This document shows, piece by piece, positions 53,417 to 62,146 of a stretch of DNA of 64,000 nucleotides; positions within the stretch are counted from its first letter, which is position 1, and the number at the start of each line of letters is the position of its first letter. Made by a program: the position numbers and the translations under genes. The notes below the pieces were generated by a model, which did not search any database, was not told where the DNA came from, and saw only the letters and a program-made list of their open reading frames with translations. Source of the stretch: Erythrobacter aurantius (GTDB taxonomy: Bacteria > Pseudomonadota > Alphaproteobacteria > Sphingomonadales > Sphingomonadaceae); contig NZ_CP090949.1 in assembly GCF_023823125.1 (NCBI RefSeq), forward strand, positions 558,001 to 622,000, in the 5' to 3' direction.

Positions 53417-54097
53417 TCAGAAATTCATGAACAGGTTGACGTTGGCTACGTGATCGATCCGGTCAGGGCCGTTCCGGACGACATACTGGTTAAGGTAACT
53501 CGGTACCACTTCGATGCCTTGCGCCAGCGGAACCGAAATCCCTGCGAAATTGCGCCATACGCTGAGGCCACCGCGCTGGAACTGCGTTTCGTTGAGCTCG
53601 ATGAAGGGCTCTGAATAGGCGACCAGCTTGTTGTTTTCGCTGATCGGAACGCGCAGCTGCACGAAATTACGCAGGCGCCATGATGTGCTGTCGCCTTCCT
53701 CAAAGGTGCGCTGTTCCAGACGGGTGCGCGAATCCAGCGTCACCCCGCCATCGGTGCGGATCAGCCGGACGTTCAGCTCTTGATAAAAACGGTGCTCGTT
53801 CAGCTCCACCGGGCCAACGGGATCGGTGAGGATATAGGCATAGCCGCCGCCAATGCTGACATCCTTGTTGATGCGATATCCCACAAGCCCGCGCAGCAGA
53901 AGCTGGCCCAGCCGATCGACATCGTTGGTGAAACGCTCCTGCGCCTCGGCGCGCACGAACCAGTCCTTGTCCTCGTCGATATCGACGGTGATGAACTGGC
54001 CGGTCCAGATGTTGAAGTCCTCTTCATTCGCAGCGGCAGGGGTGGCCACCGAAATCGAGAGGGCAAAGGCAAGCGGAGCGGTGATTCTGATGCGCAT
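53417..54097 (-). CDS. DUF2490 domain outer-membrane protein
   Basis: A 226-aa protein with a signal peptide (ITAPLAFALSISVATPAAA) and a DUF2490-type beta-rich body ending in phenylalanine (LFMNF). Repeated amphipathic strands such as DWFVRAEAQERF and RFYQELNVRLI suggest a small outer-membrane barrel. Function is unknown. Start at ATG 54097; an in-frame TTG four codons earlier is less likely. Confidence 0.82.
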   Translation of the reverse strand: MRIRITAPLAFALSISVATPAAANEEDFNIWTGQFITVDIDEDKDWFVRAEAQERFTNDVDRLGQLLLRGLVGYRINKDVSIGGGYAYILTDPVGPVELNEHRFYQELNVRLIRTDGGVTLDSRTRLEQRTFEEGDSTSWRLRNFVQLRVPISENNKLVAYSEPFIELNETQFQRGGLSVWRNFAGISVPLAQGIEVVPSYLNQYVVRNGPDRIDHVANVNLFMNF

Positions 54098-54130
54098 GGG
54101 TCGGGGCAACGGTCTTTCGTGGGATCGGGC

Positions 54131-54167
54131 GAAAAAATGCGGGCGGCACCGGTGGGATGCCGCCCGC
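54131..54167 (-). terminator. rho-independent terminator of the NTF2-like gene
   Basis: On the minus strand GCGGGCGGCA (54167-54158), a nine-base loop, TGCCGCCCGC (54148-54139), then ATTTTTT. Perfect 10-bp stem with a T-tract, 51 bases after the stop of 54219-54779. Confidence 0.9.
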
Positions 54168-54218
54168 TCTCCCGGAGTTGCTGGTCCTGGAGAAACCCTC
54201 GGGGCGAGGGGGGGAAGC

Positions 54219-54779
54219 TTAGTTGGCGGCAGCGACCTGTGTGGCCGGCTGGAACGGAACCGAGCTGTGGTGGGTGTTGATCTTCAGCTTGCCATCTGCG
54301 CCGCGGACATAGCCAAAGGTGTATTCGACCTTGGTCACGCTGCCGTCGGGGCCGGTGAAGAAGTAGTTGCCCATGGCGATGGCATTGTCGTCATCGGTCA
54401 CGATGCCTTCGTTCTCGAAGCGGACATTGGTCCAGCCCTTGATTGCGAAGCCGGTGTCTTCGGCACGCATGCCACGCACGAAATAGCTCAGCGCTTCGTC
54501 ATAGGTGCCGCGGAACTGGTCTTCGGCAGCCAGCGTCGGTTTGAACAGCACCATCGAATTGCCATAGTTGTAGAGCGTGTCGAGGTGCTGGCGGGCGCGG
54601 GCTTCGTAGTCGCCGCCCTGGGTGTAAACGGCGCTGATGTCGACGATGCCCTGGCCCCATTCGGCCTGTGCGGCTTCGACTTCTTCGGTGGTGATGGGCA
54701 TGCCGCCCTGTGCGAGGGCCGGAACGGCCAGCACGCTGGCAGTGGCAAATGCGATGGCTGCGGTGAGCGAGGTTTTCAT
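54219..54779 (-). CDS. periplasmic NTF2-like (SnoaL/DUF4440-type) protein
   Basis: A 186-aa exported protein; the signal peptide ends ALAQ/GG. The body fits a cone-shaped NTF2-like fold, with VYTQGGDYEARARQHLDTLY, AMGNYFFTGPDG and the terminal KINTHHSSVPF strand. Similar proteins are often mis-annotated as phosphoribosyl-AMP cyclohydrolase. Binding partner or enzyme activity is unknown. It is divergent from the histidine-kinase cluster. Confidence 0.7.
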   Translation of the reverse strand: MKTSLTAAIAFATASVLAVPALAQGGMPITTEEVEAAQAEWGQGIVDISAVYTQGGDYEARARQHLDTLYNYGNSMVLFKPTLAAEDQFRGTYDEALSYFVRGMRAEDTGFAIKGWTNVRFENEGIVTDDDNAIAMGNYFFTGPDGSVTKVEYTFGYVRGADGKLKINTHHSSVPFQPATQVAAAN

Positions 54780-54936
54780 CGGTTGTTCTCCTGCTGGCCG
54801 GGCAGATCACGATATCGCCGGCTGGTGGTCTGGAGATTAGGGGGTGGATTACTTGGACAAATCAGCCGCTTGGCAGGCCTCGCGGCCTAGGCCGAATGGC
54901 CTATGCAGTTTCTCGCGCTATCCCTAGAAAGAGAAT

Positions 54937-56019
54937 ATGGCGAACGACCTGCCCGTGCTTCCCTCCGATACGGAAACCATCGCTGAGCTGCGCGAATTGT
55001 ACCGCGCGGCAGAGGCGCGTGCGGCCCGGATGCGGCTGCTGTCGGTATCGGGACGCGAACTCGCCGAAGCCACGCCGGAGACGCTGGAGCCGATCCTTGC
55101 GAAATGCGCGGAGCGGCTGGCGTTCTTCCTCGGGCGGCGCACGGCGATGATCCTGCCGGTGGATGCGGAAGGCGGAATGCCGATCAATGCGCCGGGATCG
55201 ACCGGCGCGCCGCTGGCCCGGATCGCAATCGACAGCTTGCGCTCAATCCGCGAGATCGACGATCCCGAGGATCGCGAGACCGTGCGGATGGAACTCGACC
55301 TGATGGGCACCACCATCGATCGCATCCGCCGCGAGCAGGAGCGCGCGCAACTGCTCGACACCCTGCAACAGCGCGAGAAAAGCCTCGAATTCGTGGTCGA
55401 GCGACTGGTGAGCGTGCAGGAAGAGGAGCGGCGGCGTGTCTCGCATGAATTGCACGACGGGGTCGCTCAGACCGCGACAGCGCTGGTGCGGGTGCTCGAA
55501 AGCGCCGAAGGTGGCCAGCCTGGCGAACTGCGCCCGGCAGAGATAGCGCGCGGGCTGGTGGCCGAATTGCGCCGCGTGATTGCCGGGTTGCGGCCGACCC
55601 TGCTCGACGATCTGGGCTTTGTGCCGGCGCTGCGATCTCTGTGCGAGGCGTTGGAGGCGGACGGGTATGATGTGTCGGTGCGGATCGAAACCGGGGCTGC
55701 GCGCCATTCGACAGCGATTGAAACCGCGCTGTTCCGCGTCGCGCAGGAGGCCTTTGCCAATATCCGCAAACATGCGGGCGGACCATGCCGGGTGGAGGTC
55801 GATGCGCTGCTTTCGCCCGATGCACCGCGCCGGGTGCTGCGGATTGCTGATCACGGTCACGGACCCAGCGCCCAGACCCGCAAGGCGCAGCCGGGCGCGG
55901 GGCTCAATCTCGGAATCGAGGTGATGCGCGAGCGCATGGCGGCGATTGGCGGAAGGCTCGACTGGCGGGCGGGCGAACCGCAAGGCGTCGTTGTCGAAGC
56001 ATGGCTGGCGCAAGGCTGA
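54937..56019 (+). CDS. sensor histidine kinase, NarX/DegS type (HisKA_3), cytoplasmic
   Basis: A 360-aa kinase without transmembrane helices. An N-terminal GAF-like region (about 20-145) is followed by a short coiled coil and the HisKA_3 dimerisation domain EERRRVSHELHDGVAQ with phosphoacceptor His173, then a HATPase_c domain (EAFANIRKHAG N-box, IADHGHG, GLNLGIEVMRERMAAIGG). It would phosphorylate the adjacent NarL-type regulator, which however carries a stop codon. It is divergent from the NTF2-like gene. Confidence 0.9.
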   Translation: MANDLPVLPSDTETIAELRELYRAAEARAARMRLLSVSGRELAEATPETLEPILAKCAERLAFFLGRRTAMILPVDAEGGMPINAPGSTGAPLARIAIDSLRSIREIDDPEDRETVRMELDLMGTTIDRIRREQERAQLLDTLQQREKSLEFVVERLVSVQEEERRRVSHELHDGVAQTATALVRVLESAEGGQPGELRPAEIARGLVAELRRVIAGLRPTLLDDLGFVPALRSLCEALEADGYDVSVRIETGAARHSTAIETALFRVAQEAFANIRKHAGGPCRVEVDALLSPDAPRRVLRIADHGHGPSAQTRKAQPGAGLNLGIEVMRERMAAIGGRLDWRAGEPQGVVVEAWLAQG

Positions 56020-56027
56020 TCGCGCGC

Positions 56028-56672
56028 ATGACTTCTCCACGCATCCTGATCGTCGATGATCACCAGCTCGCCCGCGAGGGGTTGAGCGCAGTGCTGTCGC
56101 AAGGCGGCTATGACGTGGTCGGACTTGCGGCGAGCGGGGAGGAGGCAATCGAACTGGCCGCCCGGCTTGCGCCCGATATCGTGTTGATGGACGTGCGGCT
56201 GGGCGATGGGATCGACGGGCTGGAGGCGACCCGGCGGGTCGTCGCGCAAGGCCTGCCAAGCCGGGTGATCATGCTGACCCTCCACGAAACCCCCGCTTAA
56301 GTGCGTGAGGCTCTGTCGGCGGGTGCAGCGGGCTATGTGCTGAAAGAAGCCGCGCTCGAAGAACTGCGCGGCGCGATCGATCAGGTGATGGCGGGCCATT
56401 CCGCGCTGCCGATTGAGCTCCTGAATGCGGCTATGCGCGGCAACGCCCCGACACCGCGCCGCGAAACGCTCGACCAGATACTCACCCGGCGCGAGCTCGA
56501 AGTGGTCGAACGCATTGCTTTGGGGCTGACCAACAAGCAGATCGCGCGCGAACTCGACATCAGCCCGGCGACGGTAAAGGTCCATGTCGAACGGCTGATC
56601 GGAAAACTGGGTGTCGCCGACCGCACGCAGGCGGCGGTGCTGGCGGTGCAACTCGGGGCCGGAGGGCAATGA
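56028..56672 (+). pseudogene. NarL-family response regulator interrupted by an in-frame stop
   Basis: Read through, this is a complete 214-codon NarL/FixJ regulator: receiver (IVDDH with Asp10/Asp11, phosphoacceptor Asp55 in LMDVRLGDG, Thr84 in MLTLHE) and LuxR-type HTH (LTRRELEVVERIALGLTNKQ). Codon 91 (56298-56300) is TAA, where relatives have Tyr (TPA-Tyr-VREALSAGAAGYVLK); a single base change TAC/TAT to TAA explains it. The stop removes the conserved lysine of the receiver and the whole HTH. GTG directly follows and could restart. Either a recent nonsense mutation, a sequencing error, or stop readthrough. The last 4 bases overlap the next kinase. Confidence 0.8.
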
Positions 56673-58639
56673 CGCGCATGACCGGACGCAACTCCAACCG
56701 TCCCGCGATCCCGTTGCTACGGTTCTGGACCGACCGCCCGCTCGCTTACAAAGGGCTGGTGGTGATCGCCCTGCCGCTGGCGATCCTGCTGGGCTCGCTG
56801 GTTTCGCTCTACCTCGCCAGCACCGCCGAATCCCGCGCTGAGGACGATGTCCGCCGCGCCTTCGCGATCCAGCGCGATACCTATCAGGTGCACGCCCTGC
56901 TGGCCGAAGCCGCCGCCGGAGTGCGCGGCTATGCGCTGACCCGCGAAGGCCAGTTTCTCGACAATTACCGCCAGGCCGAAGCGGAAATTCCGGTGACGAT
57001 GGAACGACTCGACATCGCTATCGAAGACCAGATCGTGCGCGGCCATTTCGAAGATCTGCGCCGGGTCGTCGCGCAGAAACGCGATGGCTTGCGCGCGACA
57101 GTTGAACTGGCGGAGGCGTCAACCACGATCAGCGCGGCAGACCTTGAAGCGGCCTTGGCCGAGAACAAAGCCGCACTCGACACCGTGCGGACCGAGATCG
57201 AAAACGTGCAGCGCCGCGAAGCCGTGGTGCTCGACGAACGCCGCCTACTCGTGGAAGAGGTGCGTTCGGGCTTCCTTGCGCTCACCACGATCAGCGCCAT
57301 CGTCGGCCTGCTCGGCAGCCTTGCCGGCGTGTATCTGTTCTCCACCGGGATCGTGCGGCGCGTGAACAAGCTTGAAGGTGACGCCGAACGGCTTGCCCGT
57401 GGCGAGCGGCTGGTCGAACAACCTGAGGAAGCCGACGAAATCGGTCGCCTGACACAGCGGCTCGTCGGGGCCAGCGCCCTGCTTCGCGCGCGCGAGGACG
57501 ACTTGCGCGCAAGCGAGGAACGCTTCCGCCTGATCATCGAACGCGTGCGCGATTACGGCATCTTCACGCTCGACACCGGCGGTGTGGTGACCAGCTGGAA
57601 CCTCGGCGCGGAACGGATCAAGGGGTGGCAGACCGAAGAGATTCTCGGCCAGCATTTCAGCAAGTTCTATCCCGAAGAAACCCACGACTATCTGCCGAGC
57701 GCCATGCTTGAACGGGCGCGCGCCGAGGGTGCTGCCGAGGACGAGGGCTGGCGCGTGCGCAAGGACGGGTCGCGCTTCTGGGCCAACGTTGTCATCACCG
57801 CCCTGCGCGATGAGGCGGGCCAGCTGCGCGGGTTTGCCAAGGTCACCCGCGACATGACCGAACGTCGCCGCAGCGAGGAAGCCCTGCGCCTCGCGCGTGA
57901 GGAAGCCGAAGCCGCCAACCGCGCAAAAAGCGAATTCCTGTCGCGCACCAGCCACGAATTGCGCACTCCGCTCAACGCCATCCTCGGCTTTGGCCAATTG
58001 CTTGAGATCGACGAGGATGACTTTTCCGAGGAACATCGCGAGGCGATCGGACAGATCACCAAATCGGGTCGCCACCTTCTCGCCCTGATCAACGATCTGC
58101 TCGACATTTCCAGCATCGAGGCGGGCGGGGCCGACCTCCAGATCGACACTTTCGAGATTTCGGAATTGCTGGAGGAAGTCCACCGTCTTGCCGCGCCGAT
58201 CGTGGCGAGTGCGGGGCTGGATTTTGAGCTGCAAGACCCCTCCTCACCCATCAGCGTGCGGGCCGACCGGCGGCGGGTGACACAGGTGACGCTCAACCTG
58301 ATCGGCAATGCCGCCAAGTACAATCGCGAGGGCACCTATGTCCGGCTGGTTGCGCGCAACACCGATCAAGGGGTGGAAATCGCGGTCGAGGATGACGGGC
58401 CTGGCATGGAGGAGACGCATATCCCGCGCCTGTTTACCGCGTTCGACCGGCTCGGCCAGCAGAAACGCGGCAAGATCGAAGGGACCGGCCTTGGCCTTGC
58501 CCTGTCCAAGAGTCTGGTTGAATCGATGGGCGGCACGATCTGGTACGAAGCTATGGAGAACGGATCGCGCTTCTGTTTCCGGCTCCCCGATGCCGCCGCT
58601 TCCGATGATCAATCCGCAGCAGTCCAAGGGGCCAAGTGA
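56669..58639 (+). CDS. hybrid-sensing histidine kinase (CHASE3-HAMP-PAS-HisKA-HATPase)
   Basis: A 656-aa membrane kinase. TM1 at about 27-50, a CHASE3 periplasmic domain, TM2 at about 205-228, HAMP to about 280, a PAS domain (about 285-400; DYGIFTLDTGGVVTSWN, GWQTEEILGQHFSKFYPEE), HisKA with SHELRTPLNAIL (His429) and HATPase_c (NLIGNAAKYN, DDGPGM, GTGLGLALSKSLVESMGG). The PAS sequence resembles those of light/redox-type sensor kinases. ATG overlaps the upstream regulator and its stop overlaps the downstream receiver by 4 bases, so this is one operon. Confidence 0.9.
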   Translation: MTRMTGRNSNRPAIPLLRFWTDRPLAYKGLVVIALPLAILLGSLVSLYLASTAESRAEDDVRRAFAIQRDTYQVHALLAEAAAGVRGYALTREGQFLDNYRQAEAEIPVTMERLDIAIEDQIVRGHFEDLRRVVAQKRDGLRATVELAEASTTISAADLEAALAENKAALDTVRTEIENVQRREAVVLDERRLLVEEVRSGFLALTTISAIVGLLGSLAGVYLFSTGIVRRVNKLEGDAERLARGERLVEQPEEADEIGRLTQRLVGASALLRAREDDLRASEERFRLIIERVRDYGIFTLDTGGVVTSWNLGAERIKGWQTEEILGQHFSKFYPEETHDYLPSAMLERARAEGAAEDEGWRVRKDGSRFWANVVITALRDEAGQLRGFAKVTRDMTERRRSEEALRLAREEAEAANRAKSEFLSRTSHELRTPLNAILGFGQLLEIDEDDFSEEHREAIGQITKSGRHLLALINDLLDISSIEAGGADLQIDTFEISELLEEVHRLAAPIVASAGLDFELQDPSSPISVRADRRRVTQVTLNLIGNAAKYNREGTYVRLVARNTDQGVEIAVEDDGPGMEETHIPRLFTAFDRLGQQKRGKIEGTGLGLALSKSLVESMGGTIWYEAMENGSRFCFRLPDAAASDDQSAAVQGAK

Positions 58640-59070
58640 TGAAACGACTGGTCAGCAGCAGCGAAGTTCTGGCGTGCCGCATCCTCGCCATAGACGACGA
58701 GGAAGCCAACGTCATGCTGTTGCGCAGCGTGCTTCAGCGCGAAGGCTACACCGATGTGCACTGCCTGACCGATCCGACAGAGGCGCTGGCTGCCTATATC
58801 GACCTTCAGCCAGATATCGTGCTGCTTGACCTGATGATGCCCGAAATCGACGGGTTCCAGCTGCTCGAAGCGTTCGGGCGGCATGACAAGCCCGACGAGT
58901 TCCGCCCGGTGCTGGTGCTGACGGCGGACACCACGATTCAGGCGCGGCGCAAGGCGCTGGCTCTGGGGGCAAAGGATTTCGTTTCAAAGCCCTTCGACGT
59001 GATCGAAGTGGGCTTGAGAATATCGAACCTGCTGGAAACGCGGCTGCTGTATCAGCGCCTGCACGGGTAA
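58636..59070 (+). CDS. stand-alone response regulator receiver
   Basis: A 144-aa single-domain receiver (CheY/SpdR-like) with Asp19/Asp20, phosphoacceptor Asp64 in LLDLMMPEIDG, Thr95 in VLVLTADT and Lys117 in VSKPFD. There is no output domain; it probably passes phosphate to another protein. It overlaps the CHASE3 kinase by 4 bases, marking it as that kinase's partner. Confidence 0.92.
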   Translation: MMKRLVSSSEVLACRILAIDDEEANVMLLRSVLQREGYTDVHCLTDPTEALAAYIDLQPDIVLLDLMMPEIDGFQLLEAFGRHDKPDEFRPVLVLTADTTIQARRKALALGAKDFVSKPFDVIEVGLRISNLLETRLLYQRLHG

Positions 59071-59096
59071 GTCCCCGCGCAAGCGCCGGATACGGT

Positions 59097-60461
59097 TCAG
59101 AACACCGTCGTCAGGCGCGCGCCCACGGTGACGCCGGTATCGCGAAAGGCCACCGCGCTATCGACCACCTGCACATTCGCCGTCAGCCCGACGCTGTCGA
59201 AGATCTGGTGGGTGTAGAACGCCTCAACGCCCGTCTCGTCCTCGATCCCGAGGCGGAAGGCGATGTCGTCGACCAGTTCGTCGGTCAGCGAATACTGGAA
59301 ATAGGCGAGGCCAAAGCGGTCTTGCGGACGGAAGCGCGGATTGCCTGAAATCCCGAAATAGCCCGAATAATCGAGGAAGGTGGGATCCCCCATCGACGCC
59401 TGAAAGCGTGCGAGGATGCCCCAGCCCTTGCCGCGGGCTTCGGGATAGAGCTTCACGAACTGGTAATAGGAAAGCTGCATCGCCAGCTCGCCGCTTTCAT
59501 TGCCGAACGTGCCGAACGGCTGCGGCGGCGGGGTGAGCGCACGCGGCAGGATGTCCTGCGCGAAGCTGTCACGGGTCGAACCGACGATGGCGAGGTTCAC
59601 GATCCCCGGCTTGTTGTCGATGCTGACGCGGCGGGCGGCCGCTGCCATGAAGGCGACCCCGCTTTCGAACGCGGTCTCAAATCCCGTGCGCTGATACTGG
59701 CTGTCCGGGTCGAACACCCATGCGCGGTAGATCATCTTGCCCTTGGGCACGGTCAGCATCGCGCCGGTCAGCGTGTTTGGCACAACCGCTGTGGGAGGCA
59801 GGGCAATGCCGAGGTTCTGGAACCCGAAATGCCCATCGCTCGCCACGATCGGCAGAGCGCCCGATGTGTCGAGCAGGTTCATCTTGCCCACTTCCAGCGT
59901 CGCGCCCGAATTCCATTTCCACAGCAGGCTGGCGGACAGGTCGAAATCGCCCGAATTTTCCGGACGGAACAGCGCGGTGTTGCCGGGGATCAGCCCGACC
60001 TGGCCATTGCTGTCCTGGCCCCATGTGTATTCCGGGCGCAGCTTGATCGTGAGATTGGACGGGCCGCCGTAGACGCTCGAATTGACTTCGATATAGCCAT
60101 CGATCCGGCCCGAATATCGCGCCAGACTGCGCGCATCGCCGCTTACGGGGACATCCACGAATTGCGAAGCGACCACCCGCACGTCGAGCGGCTTTGGCGC
60201 CGGGCGTGCCGGCGGGGCTGCCGCCGGTGCGGAGGATTGTGCCAATGCCAGCGCCGGTGTGTTGACGGTGGTAAGCGCGCCCAGCGTCTCGACCTGCCGC
60301 ACAACCCGCTGATCGGCGATGATGATGGTGTCGTTCTGCGCGGCTGCGAGTTCGAATGTTTCCGGAGTAATTTCCGTCCCGGCGGCGTTTTCTGCCATGG
60401 CCGGAGCTGCAAATGCGATGATCAGCGCGCTTGCTGCGCAGCGGAACTTAAATGATGACAC
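59097..60461 (-). CDS. OprB-like carbohydrate-selective porin
   Basis: A 454-aa outer-membrane protein with signal peptide (ASALIIAFAAPAMA), a Pro/Ala-rich segment (about 70-95) and a beta-barrel of the OprB type: GRIDGYIEVNSSVYGGPSNL, WKWNSGATLEVGKMNLLDTSG, GKGWGILARFQASMGDPT, YSGYFGISGNPRFRPQDRF, and terminal phenylalanine (LTTVF). It would let sugars through the outer membrane. It is convergent with the receiver gene and separated from gltD by 224 bases. Confidence 0.82.
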   Translation of the reverse strand: MSSFKFRCAASALIIAFAAPAMAENAAGTEITPETFELAAAQNDTIIIADQRVVRQVETLGALTTVNTPALALAQSSAPAAAPPARPAPKPLDVRVVASQFVDVPVSGDARSLARYSGRIDGYIEVNSSVYGGPSNLTIKLRPEYTWGQDSNGQVGLIPGNTALFRPENSGDFDLSASLLWKWNSGATLEVGKMNLLDTSGALPIVASDGHFGFQNLGIALPPTAVVPNTLTGAMLTVPKGKMIYRAWVFDPDSQYQRTGFETAFESGVAFMAAAARRVSIDNKPGIVNLAIVGSTRDSFAQDILPRALTPPPQPFGTFGNESGELAMQLSYYQFVKLYPEARGKGWGILARFQASMGDPTFLDYSGYFGISGNPRFRPQDRFGLAYFQYSLTDELVDDIAFRLGIEDETGVEAFYTHQIFDSVGLTANVQVVDSAVAFRDTGVTVGARLTTVF

Positions 60462-60589
60462 GACCCTCTAATCCCTGTTCCCGTCATGAAGCTTCTGCCG
60501 GCTTTTCACGACTATCGTCCAACGTTCCTCGCGCCCGTTCGACCACCCGGACTCTGACAAGTCAAGCCGAGGGGAGCAAACGCGGGCGG

Positions 60590-60609
60590 AGCGATCTATC
60601 AAGATCGCT
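60590..60609. other. palindromic hairpin between porin and gltD genes
   Basis: AGCGATCT-atca-AGATCGCT is a perfect 8-bp inverted repeat with a four-base loop, 76 bases downstream of gltD and 128 bases upstream of the porin start. There is no T-tract on the minus strand, so it may be an operator for the porin gene or an inefficient terminator. Nothing else is visible in the 224-base gap. Confidence 0.4.
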
Positions 60610-60685
60610 TGGAAGCTATTGTATTGGAACGACAAGTTCACCCATTTTGCAGGGTTTTGTTAACCGTTTCAGAAGTTTCGGGTGA

Positions 60686-62122
60686 TCAGCGCGGCAATTC
60701 TGTCACACCCATCAGCGCCTCGTCCACGGAGCGCGCGCATTGGCGCCCTTCGCGGATTGCCCACACGACGAGGCTCTGCCCGCGCCGCATGTCGCCGCAG
60801 GCAAAGACATTCTCGACGCTGGTGGTATAACTGTCGGTGTCGGCATCGACATTGCCGCGCGTGGTCAGTTCCACCCCGGCCTGTTCGAGCAGTCCGGCCT
60901 TTTTCGGCCCGACAAAACCCATCGCCAGCAGGATCAGGTCCGCCTTGATCGTGAATTCGCTGCCTACGATTTCGCGCATCTGGCCATCGACCCATTCGAC
61001 CCGGGCGCATTCGAGCCCGGTCACGGTTTCGCCGTCACCGATCACGCGCTTGGTCAGCACGGCCCAGTCGCGCTCGACGCCCTCCTGGTGGCTGGAGGAC
61101 GTGCGCAGCTTCAGCGGCCAGTCGGGCCAGGTCAGCGCCTTGTCTTCCTTTTCCGGGGGCTTGGGCATGATTTCGAGCTGGGTGACGCTGGCCGCACCCT
61201 GACGGTTGGAGGTGCCGACGCAGTCCGATCCGGTGTCCCCCCCGCCGATCACCACGACGTGCTTGCCAGTCGCCTTCAGCGTGCCGCGCGGGGCGGCGCG
61301 TTCCTCGGCATCGCCCGCCACACGCTTGTTCTGCTGGGTCAGGAATTCCATCGCAAGGCGCACACCCGGCATTTCCGCACCGGGGATAGCGAGCGGCCGC
61401 GCGTCTTCCGCGCCGCCTGCCAGCACCACCGCATCAAAGTTTTCCTGCAGGCTCTTGAACGAGATGTCGACGCCCACTTCCTTGCTGGTGCGGAATTCGA
61501 CGCCTTCGGCTTCCATCTGGACACAGCGGCGGTTGATCAGGTGCTTTTCCATCTTGAAGTCGGGGATGCCGTAACGCAGCAGCCCGCCGACCCGATCGGA
61601 CTTTTCGAACACGGTGACGCTGTGCCCAGCGCGCGCCAGTTGTTGCGCGCAAGCGAGCCCTGCCGGGCCGGAGCCGACCACGGCGACCGATTTGCCGGTC
61701 TTCTTTTCGGGCACTTGCGGCGTGACCCAGCCTTCGTTCCATCCGCGATCGATGATCGCGCATTCGATGCTCTTGATCGTCACCGGCTGGTCGATGATGT
61801 TGAGCGTGCAGCTCGCCTCGCACGGGGCGGGGCAGATGCGGCCCGTGAATTCGGGGAAGTTGTTCGTGCTGTGCAGCAGGTCGAGCGCGTTCTTCCAGTC
61901 CTGCTCGTAAACCAGATGGTTCCAGTCAGGGATCAGATTGTTCACCGGGCAGCCGTTGTGGCAGTAGGGAATGCCGCAATCCATGCAGCGCGAAGCCTGC
62001 GACGAAAGCGTCGCGTCATCCGGCTGGATGACGAATTCCCGGTAATTGTTCAGCCGTTCCTTCGGATCGAGATAGTCGCGTTCGCGCCGATCCAGCTCGA
62101 GAAATCCGGTGTCCTTGCCCAT
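60686..62122 (-). CDS. gltD: glutamate synthase (NADPH) small subunit
   Basis: GltD feeds electrons from NADPH to the large subunit in the GS-GOGAT route of ammonia assimilation. The 478-aa protein has the N-terminal [4Fe-4S] cysteine groups [17 protein letters not shown] and CPAPCEASC, the FAD motif [18 protein letters not shown] and the NADPH motif GGGDTGSDC, and ends with [18 protein letters not shown]. It follows gltB by 24 bases, so the two subunits form one operon. Confidence 0.97.
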   Translation of the reverse strand: MGKDTGFLELDRRERDYLDPKERLNNYREFVIQPDDATLSSQASRCMDCGIPYCHNGCPVNNLIPDWNHLVYEQDWKNALDLLHSTNNFPEFTGRICPAPCEASCTLNIIDQPVTIKSIECAIIDRGWNEGWVTPQVPEKKTGKSVAVVGSGPAGLACAQQLARAGHSVTVFEKSDRVGGLLRYGIPDFKMEKHLINRRCVQMEAEGVEFRTSKEVGVDISFKSLQENFDAVVLAGGAEDARPLAIPGAEMPGVRLAMEFLTQQNKRVAGDAEERAAPRGTLKATGKHVVVIGGGDTGSDCVGTSNRQGAASVTQLEIMPKPPEKEDKALTWPDWPLKLRTSSSHQEGVERDWAVLTKRVIGDGETVTGLECARVEWVDGQMREIVGSEFTIKADLILLAMGFVGPKKAGLLEQAGVELTTRGNVDADTDSYTTSVENVFACGDMRRGQSLVVWAIREGRQCARSVDEALMGVTELPR

Positions 62123-62146
62123 GTCGTTCGTCTCGTTCCTGAAGTC

